Origin: Limnoglobus sp.
GTDB taxonomy: Bacteria > Planctomycetota > Planctomycetia > Gemmatales > Gemmataceae
DNA length: 6,829 nucleotides
Assembly (NCBI GenBank): GCA_025353985.1
Contig: JANXNT010001143.1
Location: 1 to 6,829 of the forward strand
Direction: 5' to 3'
This document shows, in pieces, positions 1 through 6,716 of this stretch. The translations under genes were made by a program, and so were the position numbers. Within the stretch, counting starts at the first letter, position 1, and each line of letters starts with the position of its first letter. The notes under the pieces were generated by a model. It was given only the letters and a program-made list of their open reading frames with translations. It was not told the DNA's origin and did no database searches.

Positions 1-978
1 CCGCAAGCTCTTCAGCCCCTTCAGTTCCTTTAACCCCGCGTCGGTTACGGGAGTCCTGTCGAGGATTAGCGTCTGTAGGCTCTTGAGTTCCGTCAACTCC
101 TTCAACCCTAAGTCGGTGATCTTGGTTTGCGCGAAGGACAGCTTTTGCAGGCTCTTGAGTTCCTTCAAGTGCCTAATCCCCGCGTCCGTCACTGGTGTGC
201 CATTCAGTTCCAGTTCCTGCAAACTCTCGAGTTCCTTCAGGTACTTCAGCCCTGCGTCGGTGATTTGGAATGATGCGTTGAGCTTCAATTTCTGTATGTT
301 CTTGAACTCCTTCAGTTCCTTCAACCCGGCGTCTGTGAACTTGTCACTTAATTCGGTGAGGTCGAACGCGAGTACGTCTGCGGAACCGTGGGGCCGCTTC
401 CCGTCCTTTGCCGTCGCCCGGTGCAGTGAGTGGAGTAAGCCAATTTCCCGCAACGTAGTTAGAGTCGCATCCGTAATGTTGGGGACGACCAGGAGTTGCA
501 GGCTCTTGAGTTCCTTCAGTTCGCGCAGTCCGGCATCGGTCACCTTGGTATTTCCGAGGAGCAAGGTCTGCAAGTTTTGAATCCTACCGATTGGTTTCAG
601 TCCCGCGTCGGTGATCCCAGTGTCGTTGAGGTTGAGCGTACGTAACGTCTTGTGTTCTCTTAACTCGATCAGACCCGCATCGGCTACCTTGGTAGACCGG
701 AGCAGCAGGGTCTGCAATCCCTTACATTCTTTCAACTCCTTCATGACAGCGTCTGTGACTCTGGTCCCTTCCAAGTCCAACAACTGCAAGCGTTCGCAGT
801 TCTTCAATTCCTTGAGCGCCGCGTCCGTAATTCGGGTGTTCATGAGGATCAGGGAACGCAGGTTCTCGAGCTCCTTCAGTGGCTTCATCCCTGCGTTCGT
901 AATCTCGGTCGCCCCTGCGAGATCGAGAGAATGCAACTCTTTGAATTCCTTCAACACCTTCAACTCCGCGTCCGTCAC
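1..978 (-). repeat. 72-base tandem repeats coding for 24-residue LRR units
   Basis: About twelve units of 72-75 bases encode the leucine-rich repeats. On the plus strand they appear as recurring TTGAGTTCCTTCA-like and GCGTCGGTGA-like blocks. Wording such as GAACTCAAGAGCCTGCA recurs almost unchanged in several units, which suggests fairly recent duplication or gene conversion. The array is broken at about 337-474 by non-repeat coding sequence. Confidence 0.85.
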
Positions 979-1173
979 CTTGGTAGTACGGAAGCTGACA
1001 AAGACGACGGGCTTGCTCGGTTGGCTTTCGTCCACCGTAACATAACCGCCCAGTTTCTCCACGGTCTTCGCTGCCGTTTGCTCATCGTCGAAATGGCCGA
1101 ATGCGAGTGGAACGAACACTCCTAACAACAAGGCGACTGACACTACAATGTCTGTTATCCGTTGTCTAAACAT
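1..1173 (-). CDS. Secreted leucine-rich repeat protein, 3' end beyond window (partial)
   Basis: The minus strand is open from an ATG at 1173 to the left edge: 391 codons, no stop, C-terminus missing. Residues 1-26 look like a Sec signal peptide (basic MFRQR, hydrophobic IVVSVALLLGVFVPLAFG, possible cleavage after LAFG). A cap (about 34-65) leads into leucine-rich repeats of 24-25 residues, with TD (or variants TN, AD) recurring at 67, 92, 116, 140, 164, 188 and 212. A divergent stretch at about 234-279 interrupts them, and repeats resume at 280, 305, 329, 353 and 377. The unit resembles VTDAGLKELKELKSLQTLIL. Such solenoids normally bind proteins; no catalytic domain is visible, and the ligand is unknown. 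A GAGGA ribosome site lies 7 bases before the ATG. The gene follows the protease gene by 43 bases on the same strand and may share its transcript. Hand-counted lines suggest lower GC than the protease gene. Long plus-strand frames here are antisense shadows. Confidence 0.9.
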   Translation of the reverse strand, partial: MFRQRITDIVVSVALLLGVFVPLAFGHFDDEQTAAKTVEKLGGYVTVDESQPSKPVVFVSFRTTKVTDAELKVLKEFKELHSLDLAGATEITNAGMKPLKELENLRSLILMNTRITDAALKELKNCERLQLLDLEGTRVTDAVMKELKECKGLQTLLLRSTKVADAGLIELREHKTLRTLNLNDTGITDAGLKPIGRIQNLQTLLLGNTKVTDAGLRELKELKSLQLLVVPNITDATLTTLREIGLLHSLHRATAKDGKRPHGSADVLAFDLTELSDKFTDAGLKELKEFKNIQKLKLNASFQITDAGLKYLKELESLQELELNGTPVTDAGIRHLKELKSLQKLSFAQTKITDLGLKELTELKSLQTLILDRTPVTDAGLKELKGLKSLR

Positions 1174-1180
1174 GGTGCCA

Positions 1181-1185
1181 TCCTC
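1181..1185 (-). promoter_or_regulatory. Ribosome binding site of the LRR gene
   Basis: GAGGA on the minus strand lies 7 bases before the ATG at 1173 and supports that start. An ATG closer to this site (the GGATGG context) is in another frame and stops after eight codons, so it is not the start. Confidence 0.6.
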
Positions 1186-1216
1186 GCGATTTTCTGTTTG
1201 TCGCTAAACGAAAACA

Positions 1217-2188
1217 CTACCCCACAAAGATGCCGCCGGTGAAGCCGGGGAAGTCGTCGAAGGTGTCGCCTAATGGGGGCGGGTTGGTGCCGAGGTCGCG
1301 GTTGTAGTAGATGCGTACGGCGCTGGAGCCGCCGCCGCCGTTCGCGGCGTAAATGTCGGGGCGGCCGTCGCCGTCGATGTCCTTGACAGCGATGCGAACG
1401 CCGGCGCGGCTGGTGGGGTCGCCGGCGAAGAAGTCGTGGTTGATTTGCAACAGGCCTGCGGTGGCGAGTGCGTTGCCGTCGAGGATGAGCAAACGCGGGC
1501 CGCCACCGGGACCGGCACCGATGACGATGTCCGCGAAGCCATCGGCGTTGAAGTCGCCACTCGAAACGAACACGCCATCGCGCAGGCCCGGCTCGAATGC
1601 GAAGAAGTCTTGGAAGAGTTTCGTCGGCAACCCGCTGAGGATCGACTTGCCATCGTAACCGGCGAGCCGCGGGCCGCCACCGGTACCGGCGGCCACGATG
1701 AGATCGGGCGTACCATCGTGATTAATGTCGCCGACAGTGGTGCGGGCACCGCCGCGAAACGCGAGATCGTCGATGCCGAAGAAGTTCGCGATCGGCGTCA
1801 GCGTGACCGCATCGAAAATCGTCACGCGCGGCCCGCCGCCGTTATCGGGCGACACGACGATGTCCGACTTGCCATCTCCGTTGAAGTCGCCTGCCGAGAC
1901 GAACAGCCCGCCAGTGAATTCGGATTCGAACGCCAGGAAGTCGGTGATGGTGGTAAATTTCGCACCATCGTAAATGCGAACGCGCGGCCCGCCACCCGGC
2001 CCTGCGGCGACGATAATATCTTCGACACCGTCGCCGTTGACATCTCCGGTGGCGACGCGGATACCGCCCGTAAACCCGGATTCGAACGGTGCGAAATTGA
2101 TCAGGAACCGGCCGTTCGCGGTGTCGTAAACATTGAGCCGCGCCGGCCCGCCTTCCCCCGTGGCAATCGCGGTGCGCGTCACCAGTTT
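1217..2188 (-). repeat. FG-GAP/VCBS propeller repeats at the protease C-terminus
   Basis: Five calcium-motif repeats occur at residues 1182 (DVNGDGVED), 1234 (DFNGDGKSD), 1287 (DINHDGTPD), 1345 (DFNADGFAD) and 1403 (DIDGDGRPD), spaced 52-58 residues. Most units carry GGGPR followed by an I-x-D-type strand, then an F-x-x-GG segment. The similarity reaches the DNA: the 16-mer CGCGGGCCGCCACCGG occurs at 1494-1509 and again at 1668-1683, 174 bases (58 codons) apart. A partial unit precedes the array (GEGGPARLNVYD) and another ends it (FPGFTGGIFVG), which suggests a closed beta-propeller. Confidence 0.85.
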
Positions 2189-5100
2189 CTTCGGGACTGG
2201 CGGGGTCGTGACCGTCCAGGTGATCTCCGAATTGTCGGCGAGGTCGTTCCCCGCGATGTCGCGGATGCCGGAGCCAATCGCCACCAATCGCAGGGTGTAA
2301 TCTCCCGGTGACGCAATCAGTTCCAGCGGCAACACGATACTGTAATTGGCACCCGTACCGCTGAGGATCGCGCTATCGATCGGCACGATCGCGCCGTTTC
2401 GCACCAGGACGAAATCGGCGAGCGTGACGCCTGTCACCGGTTTCGTGAACGTCAAATTCCCACCGGTGACGTTCCCCGCCGGGTTCGTTGTCGCAACGAG
2501 GTTCAGCGTCGGCGCGATGCCGTCCATCTTCCATGTCGAAGTGACGACGATCGGTTGACGCGCCGGCATTCCTGTCGGTGCAGGGGCGTTGATCGTCAAC
2601 GTATAGACGCCATCAGCGCGCGTGAGTTCTTTCAAGCCGATCAGCGTGAACTGCGTTCCTGAGCCGAGCAACGTCGTTCCCGCAAGGCTCACCGGCACGC
2701 CGTTGAGCGTGAGTGCGATATTCGCGATGCCGAACCCTGGCAAAGGTTCGCTGAGCGTGATCGCGACCGATTCGAGCGGGGCATTTCGGATCGGCGCGAT
2801 GCTTGAAAGCGCGACGCGAACCGGTGCGGTATCGCGAACCAGCAGGAAATCGTTCCCCGTGGCAAGTGGGGTTGCGGCCGTGAGATTCACGGTGCGCGTT
2901 GTCGGGGAACTGGCCGCCGAGAGGAATCCCGGTTGCGTTTGATAACGCACCGTAAACGCGCCGACGCCGAGGTTGCCGAAGGAATAGTTCCCGAATGAAT
3001 CCGTCGTGGCCGATTGTTCCGCCGTGTCGAAAATGCCATTGCCGTTCGCGTCGAGATAGACACTGACGCCCGCGATACCGACGTCGGTGAGTCCGAAAAT
3101 GCCATCGCCGTTATCGCGCAGTACCCGCCCGGTGATGCCGTTAATTCGCGACAGTCCAATCGAGATCGGCGCGGGCAGATTCGGCCCGCTGAGGTCGACG
3201 CTGATCGCGCCGCCATTCGCGGCACGCTGATAACCCGTTGCGTTGGCGATCGCAATCCGCGTCGTTCCCGGCGGCAGGCTGTTTATGGTAAAGAAGCCGT
3301 TGGCATCGGTTCGGGCCGTCGGTTCGGCGGACAACGTGATGACCGCAGATGTCACGCTCCCCGTGTTGCCAACCGCGTTATCTGAAACTTCAACATGCCA
3401 GTCGCCGTTCGCGTTTTTGCCGATGAACTTGGACAGCGATTCGACGGGGCGAACGAAATGCTGGACGATCGTCGGCTGCAATTCTGCACGTTCCTCGATG
3501 CCGTCTTCGAACTTGAAGATGTGGAAACCAGCGGTGTTAATCTCGGGAATATCGCCGTTGCGGTAGAGCACGACGCGGTCGCCATCGGGCGATACGAGCG
3601 TCATCGTCAGTTCCGAAGGCCTCGGGTGCGAAATGTAAACCGTAGCACTGATCGACCCGACCACCCCCGCCCCCGAAACCGCAATCGGGATCGTGCCACC
3701 TACCGGATTCGCATCGGGGATGTTGAAGAAATTGATACTCGGGAACGTCAGGTTATCGAAGAGACCGTTGCCGTTGGTGTCCCCGAAAACGACGACATCC
3801 TTCAGCCCCGGATCGGACGGATTCTGGAAGCCGTCGTTGTTAATGTCCTCGTAAATGCGACCGCTCGCCTGATAGGCGATGCCGAAGTTCCGCACGAGGT
3901 TGCCGCCCGCCGTGCCGCTGCCATCCCCATCGACCGCGTTGCCGAAGGGATCGGTCAAGCCACCCGATTTTGCAGTGAACCGATACAGCCCGCGCTCCAG
4001 TTCCGCACCGACCGCGAAGTCGAGTGCGTTCGTTCCGATCTTGTACGCGCGACCGCCGTTGATCGTGAACGGGAGCAATTCGTCGTCGTTGGTCCCGAAC
4101 TGATTATCTAACCCCGCCCAACGCAGTTCGAAATTGCTGTCGATTACCGTGTTCGCATTCAACGGGCTGTTTAGCCGCAACGAGAACCCCGCGATCGAAC
4201 TCGGTTCGGAAGCGCCTTCGTCCGGCAGACCCGATAATCGGCCGAGTTTTGTCACGAACGGCGTGCCTGAAACCGCCTTCGCCGCGTTGACCCGGCCCGA
4301 GCCGAGCATGTCGATGAAGCTCATGTTGTTTGCGGCAATATCATCCGCATTCGCGATCAGTGCCGCCGCAACTTTATCGCGCGAATAGCCGGGGAACGCC
4401 GACCAGATGAGCGCAGCCGTACCCGCAACGAGAGGCGTGGCAACGCTCGTTCCGAACGCGGTGCCGTACGCATTTTGCGGAATCGTGGTGACGAGGCCAT
4501 CGCTGCTGGTCCCGCCGGGAGCCGAAATGTCGATGCCGGAGCCGTAATTGCTGTAACTGGTCTTGGCGTCGTTCCGGTCGGTAGCGGCGACGAGGATCAT
4601 CTCCTCGAACGTCTGCCGGGCCGCATTCGAAATGTTTTCGTTACCCGCCGAGTTCACCCACAACAGCCCACGGTTATACGCGAATGTCACCGCAGATTGG
4701 AACGTCGGGTCGCCGACGAACGAGTCAATATTCAGGCTATTATTGATGATTTTCGCGCCGTTTTGCACGGCATACGCCACCGCTCGCGCGAACGTCAACG
4801 ATGTCGTCGAACCGCTGCCGACGACCTTCAATGGCAAGTAGGTAATGCGGCCCGCCACGCCGGTGATGCCCGTCGCGTTGTCGATTCGCCCCGCGAGCAA
4901 TCCCGCGACTTCGGTACCGTGCGTATCTCGAGTGGCATCGTCGGGAAACACGTTCGCCGTATCGTGAACGAAGTCCCAACCATTCGCATCGTCGATGAAA
5001 CCGTTACCGTCGTTGTCGATGCCATCGTTCGGGACTTCGTTGCGATTGACCCAAACGTTGTCCTTCAAATCGGCGTGGTTAATATCGACGCCGTCATCGA

Positions 5101-5587
5101 GAATCGCCACGATCACGCCGGGGCTGCCGACGGTCTTATCCCACGCTTGCGGCGTGTGAATAATCGGGTGGTGATACTGATCGACGAACTTCGGATCGTT
5201 CGGGATCTTCTCGCGCAAATCTGCCGCGCGACTGTAGATGTAGTTAGGCGTCACCGAGTCGTAAAAGTGAAGTTGCGAGAGCGTTTGTACGACTGTATTC
5301 GAATTCGCACCGGACCGAATCGCGATTTGCAACGTCGAAGTCGTTATGCCGGACGCGGTCATTTGCACAACGATTGCGGAACGGGAAACGTCGATCTGGC
5401 TCGATAAGTTCAAAAACGAGACGATGTTCGAAAGGTCTTGCAGTGGCTGTTTCGATGTCGTTTGCGCGACGATTTCCGTGCTGGTGGAAGGCAAATTGCT
5501 CGGGGTCAGCGCGGCCGGTACGAGGCGGTCGTCGAGCGACTCGCAACGCAAGTGGATCGGCGTTCGTAATTTCAGGCGTTTCCCCAT
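1217..5587 (-). CDS. Giant S8 subtilisin-like serine protease with P domain, SdrD/Ig-like modules and FG-GAP propeller
   Basis: Predicted exported serine endopeptidase of 1456 residues, ending in TAG. The catalytic set is complete: Asp164 (ILDDGVD), His223 (DTHGTEVAG), oxyanion Asn316 (NSAGNEN) and Ser381 (FGTSVATP). Domains in order: N-terminal tag with LDDRLVPA (18-25); propeptide (about 27-130) ending near PNDPKF; S8 domain (about 155-440) with an Asp/Asn-rich probable calcium loop (187-206); Ig/Big_5-like module (about 445-565); SdrD-like module (576-612 and 757-812) split by a proprotein-convertase P domain (about 613-756); second SdrD-like module (818-906); two Ig-like modules (about 920-1018 and 1021-1127); FG-GAP/VCBS propeller (1134-1456) with five DxNxDGxxD-type motifs. 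There is no hydrophobic signal helix, transmembrane anchor or visible C-terminal sorting signal. The ATG at 5587 is preferred because AGGTGG lies 8 bases upstream; a GTG at 5599 would add four residues. Substrate unknown; the nearby LRR protein is only a guess. Alternatively, the catalytic domain may serve mainly to mature its own long surface-adhesion tail. Confidence 0.93.
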   Translation of the reverse strand: MGKRLKLRTPIHLRCESLDDRLVPAALTPSNLPSTSTEIVAQTTSKQPLQDLSNIVSFLNLSSQIDVSRSAIVVQMTASGITTSTLQIAIRSGANSNTVVQTLSQLHFYDSVTPNYIYSRAADLREKIPNDPKFVDQYHHPIIHTPQAWDKTVGSPGVIVAILDDGVDINHADLKDNVWVNRNEVPNDGIDNDGNGFIDDANGWDFVHDTANVFPDDATRDTHGTEVAGLLAGRIDNATGITGVAGRITYLPLKVVGSGSTTSLTFARAVAYAVQNGAKIINNSLNIDSFVGDPTFQSAVTFAYNRGLLWVNSAGNENISNAARQTFEEMILVAATDRNDAKTSYSNYGSGIDISAPGGTSSDGLVTTIPQNAYGTAFGTSVATPLVAGTAALIWSAFPGYSRDKVAAALIANADDIAANNMSFIDMLGSGRVNAAKAVSGTPFVTKLGRLSGLPDEGASEPSSIAGFSLRLNSPLNANTVIDSNFELRWAGLDNQFGTNDDELLPFTINGGRAYKIGTNALDFAVGAELERGLYRFTAKSGGLTDPFGNAVDGDGSGTAGGNLVRNFGIAYQASGRIYEDINNDGFQNPSDPGLKDVVVFGDTNGNGLFDNLTFPSINFFNIPDANPVGGTIPIAVSGAGVVGSISATVYISHPRPSELTMTLVSPDGDRVVLYRNGDIPEINTAGFHIFKFEDGIEERAELQPTIVQHFVRPVESLSKFIGKNANGDWHVEVSDNAVGNTGSVTSAVITLSAEPTARTDANGFFTINSLPPGTTRIAIANATGYQRAANGGAISVDLSGPNLPAPISIGLSRINGITGRVLRDNGDGIFGLTDVGIAGVSVYLDANGNGIFDTAEQSATTDSFGNYSFGNLGVGAFTVRYQTQPGFLSAASSPTTRTVNLTAATPLATGNDFLLVRDTAPVRVALSSIAPIRNAPLESVAITLSEPLPGFGIANIALTLNGVPVSLAGTTLLGSGTQFTLIGLKELTRADGVYTLTINAPAPTGMPARQPIVVTSTWKMDGIAPTLNLVATTNPAGNVTGGNLTFTKPVTGVTLADFVLVRNGAIVPIDSAILSGTGANYSIVLPLELIASPGDYTLRLVAIGSGIRDIAGNDLADNSEITWTVTTPPVPKKLVTRTAIATGEGGPARLNVYDTANGRFLINFAPFESGFTGGIRVATGDVNGDGVEDIIVAAGPGGGPRVRIYDGAKFTTITDFLAFESEFTGGLFVSAGDFNGDGKSDIVVSPDNGGGPRVTIFDAVTLTPIANFFGIDDLAFRGGARTTVGDINHDGTPDLIVAAGTGGGPRLAGYDGKSILSGLPTKLFQDFFAFEPGLRDGVFVSSGDFNADGFADIVIGAGPGGGPRLLILDGNALATAGLLQINHDFFAGDPTSRAGVRIAVKDIDGDGRPDIYAANGGGGSSAVRIYYNRDLGTNPPPLGDTFDDFPGFTGGIFVG
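3320..3754 (-). other. Coding segment of the P domain inserted in the first SdrD-like module
   Basis: This stretch encodes residues of about 612-756 of the protease. It has features of a proprotein-convertase P domain: a VYISHPRPSELTMTLVSPDG segment near its start and NGDWHVEVSDNAVGNTGS near its end. Upstream it abuts DTNGNGLFDN and downstream TARTDANGFF. In the second SdrD-like module the matching sequences (DANGNGIFD and TTDSFGNYSF) are only about seven residues apart. In furin and kexin the P domain follows the protease domain directly and stabilises it; here it lies about 170 residues further on. Confidence 0.7.
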
Positions 5588-5595
5588 CGTCCCAA

Positions 5596-5601
5596 CCACC
5601 T
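5596..5601 (-). promoter_or_regulatory. Ribosome binding site deciding the protease start
   Basis: AGGTGG on the minus strand lies 8 bases before the ATG at 5587. It overlaps the alternative GTG codon (5597-5599), so it can serve only the ATG. The GTG would have to rely on a weak GCGGAA a few bases upstream. Confidence 0.5.
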
Positions 5602-5666
5602 GTTCCGCCGAAGTTTTGGCTGCAAACGCACGACAATACAGTTTACGCCTTAGACTTGAGACGAAT

Positions 5667-5696
5667 TTGCCCGTAAAGTCGTTTTTCTTTTATACG
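5667..5696 (+). promoter_or_regulatory. Weak candidate promoter for the DUF58 gene
   Basis: TTGCCC (5667-5672) and TATACG (5691-5696) lie 18 bases apart on the plus strand, each matching four of six consensus positions. The -10 box overlaps the -10 box of the opposing candidate promoter. A transcript from here would have a leader of roughly 110 bases before the ATG at 5814. Confidence 0.25.
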
Positions 5697-5717
5697 CGAT
5701 TCATCGATTTTCCTCAA
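5689..5717 (-). promoter_or_regulatory. Candidate sigma-70-type promoter for the protease gene
   Basis: On the minus strand a -35-like TTGAGG (5712-5717) is followed after exactly 17 bases by a -10-like TATAAA (5689-5694). Matches to the classical consensus are four and five of six. Transcription would start near 5682, giving a leader of about 95 bases. Planctomycete promoter rules are poorly defined, so this is only a pattern match. Confidence 0.4.
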
Positions 5718-5732
5718 AGTCACAGTCCCATG

Positions 5733-5759
5733 CGTTGCAAAGTCGTTACACTGGCAACG
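5733..5759. repeat. Small inverted repeat upstream of the DUF58 gene
   Basis: CGTTGC (5733-5738) and GCAACG (5754-5759) form a perfect 6-base inverted repeat with a 15-base gap. It sits between the candidate promoter and the DUF58 start. It could be an operator or a weak leader hairpin, but a 6-base dyad can also arise by chance. Confidence 0.25.
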
Positions 5760-5796
5760 GGGTCTGGCGCGGATGTGACGGTTGAATCGCGAACGC

Positions 5797-5801
5797 AGGG
5801 A
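5797..5801 (+). promoter_or_regulatory. Probable ribosome binding site of the DUF58 gene
   Basis: AGGGA lies 12 bases before the ATG at 5814. The spacing is longer than ideal, but the alternative ATG at 5730 has no purine-rich site, so this element favours the shorter protein. Confidence 0.35.
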
Positions 5802-5813
5802 ACGACTTACGTC

Positions 5814-6716
5814 ATGGCAGAAACTATCGCCGTAGCGGATGAGCCACTTCTGTCGACCGCGTTTTTACGCCGACTCGAAACGCTCGAACTCGTTTCGAAG
5901 AAGGTGCGGGCGGGCCGCATGAAAGGCGACCGCCTCAGCAAACGCAAAGGGCGTGGCTCCGAGTTCGCCGACTTCCGCGCCTATACCGTCGGCGACGATC
6001 TCCGCTTCCTCGATTGGAACCTCTTCGGCCGACTGGACCGCTTGTTTTTAAGGATCTTCGTCGAAGAAGAAGATCTGCACGTTCACTTGCTCATCGACGT
6101 CAGCGAGTCGATGAACTACGGCTCGCCGACGAAGTTGCGCTACGCGAAACAAGTCGCCGCCGCACTCGGCTTCGTGGGACTTGCGAACCTCGATCGCGTG
6201 GCCGTAGAGTCTTTCGGCGGAACGACTTCCGCCCGTTCCCCGCAGTTTCGCGGACGGCCGAGCTTGTGGCGATTGATAAAATTCATCGACGAAGTCCCCG
6301 CAGGTGGCTCTTCGGATTTCTCGAAATCGATGAAGGCGTTCAGCATGCGTCATTCGAGTCGCGGCGTCGTAGTCGTTCTCAGCGACTTCATGGACAAAGG
6401 CGGCTACGAGGAAGGCTTCCGGTACTTAAATGCAAGAGGTTACGATGTTTACGCGATTCAAATTCTCGCCGAGGAAGAGATCCACCCGACGTTCACCGGC
6501 GATTTAAAACTCACCGATGCCGAAGATGCCGATGTGGCCGAAGTGACGATCAGTGCCCCCCTGTTAGAACGCTATCAACGCACGCTTGCTGCATTTCGTG
6601 CGGGCCTCGCCGGGTTCTGCAACCGCCGCGGCATGTCGTACCTGTACACCAGCAATCGCGTACCGTTCGAAAAACTCGTGCTGAACTACCTACGCGATCG
6701 CGGCCTGCTGAAGTGA
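5814..6716 (+). CDS. DUF58 / von Willebrand factor A domain protein
   Basis: A complete 300-residue protein ending in TGA. The DUF58 signature is strong: RLSKRKGRGSEFADFR, then YTVGDDLRFLDWNLFGRLDRLFLR (about 41-80), leading into a vWA fold. The metal-site (MIDAS) motif is DVSES (Asp95, Ser97, Ser99), with a further acidic residue in VVLSDFMD (Asp191). At the usual Thr position there is GGSSDF, so Ser166 or Ser167 may substitute. The C-terminus ending in LRDRGLLK looks intact. No signal peptide or membrane segment is visible, so it is probably cytoplasmic. Family members often lie beside a MoxR AAA ATPase and BatA-like membrane proteins and are thought to help in metal insertion, complex assembly or envelope functions; none of those partners is in view. 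ATG 5814 is chosen because family similarity starts soon after it and AGGGA lies 12 bases upstream, a long spacing. An in-frame ATG at 5730 would add 28 unconserved residues and has no ribosome site. Confidence 0.93.
   Translation: MAETIAVADEPLLSTAFLRRLETLELVSKKVRAGRMKGDRLSKRKGRGSEFADFRAYTVGDDLRFLDWNLFGRLDRLFLRIFVEEEDLHVHLLIDVSESMNYGSPTKLRYAKQVAAALGFVGLANLDRVAVESFGGTTSARSPQFRGRPSLWRLIKFIDEVPAGGSSDFSKSMKAFSMRHSSRGVVVVLSDFMDKGGYEEGFRYLNARGYDVYAIQILAEEEIHPTFTGDLKLTDAEDADVAEVTISAPLLERYQRTLAAFRAGLAGFCNRRGMSYLYTSNRVPFEKLVLNYLRDRGLLK

Larger units (their letters stand above)
5588..5813. other. Divergent intergenic region between protease and DUF58 genes
   Basis: These 226 bases hold the start regions of two divergent genes. 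The plus-strand frame of the DUF58 gene stays open across this stretch and into the protease gene, but the upstream part has no family similarity and is antisense to the protease. The region is AT-richer around 5675-5715, where promoter-like hexamers cluster. AAAGTC occurs three times (5675, 5716, 5739), twice as the 9-mer AAAGTCGTT. No RNA gene is recognisable. Confidence 0.6.

Noticed and set aside
1..978. Direct repeats considered as a CRISPR array
   Set aside because: The repeats are contiguous 72-base coding units with gradual variation, not short identical repeats separated by unique spacers.
83..1045. Plus-strand frames rich in Ser, Phe and Asn (SSFNSFNPASV-like repeats)
   Set aside because: They are antisense to the LRR gene. 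Their repetition mirrors the 72-base LRR coding units, and the minus-strand product is a clear family member with a start, signal peptide and ribosome site.
1436..2311. Plus-strand frame of 291 residues
   Set aside because: It is antisense to the FG-GAP part of the protease gene, has no recognisable domain, and is rich in Arg and Asp as expected from the complement of Gly/Asp-rich coding sequence.
3395..4111. Plus-strand frame of 238 residues
   Set aside because: It lies wholly antisense to the protease gene, whose domains run continuously through this stretch.
4475..5407. Plus-strand frame of 310 residues
   Set aside because: It is antisense to the S8 catalytic domain, which has all its active-site motifs here. 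The Arg- and Val-rich composition is typical of a shadow frame.
5346..5813. Upstream in-frame extension of the DUF58 protein
   Set aside because: The frame happens to stay open through the intergenic region and the antisense start of the protease gene. Nothing in it resembles the family, and the ATG at 5814 with AGGGA upstream gives the usual length of about 300 residues.
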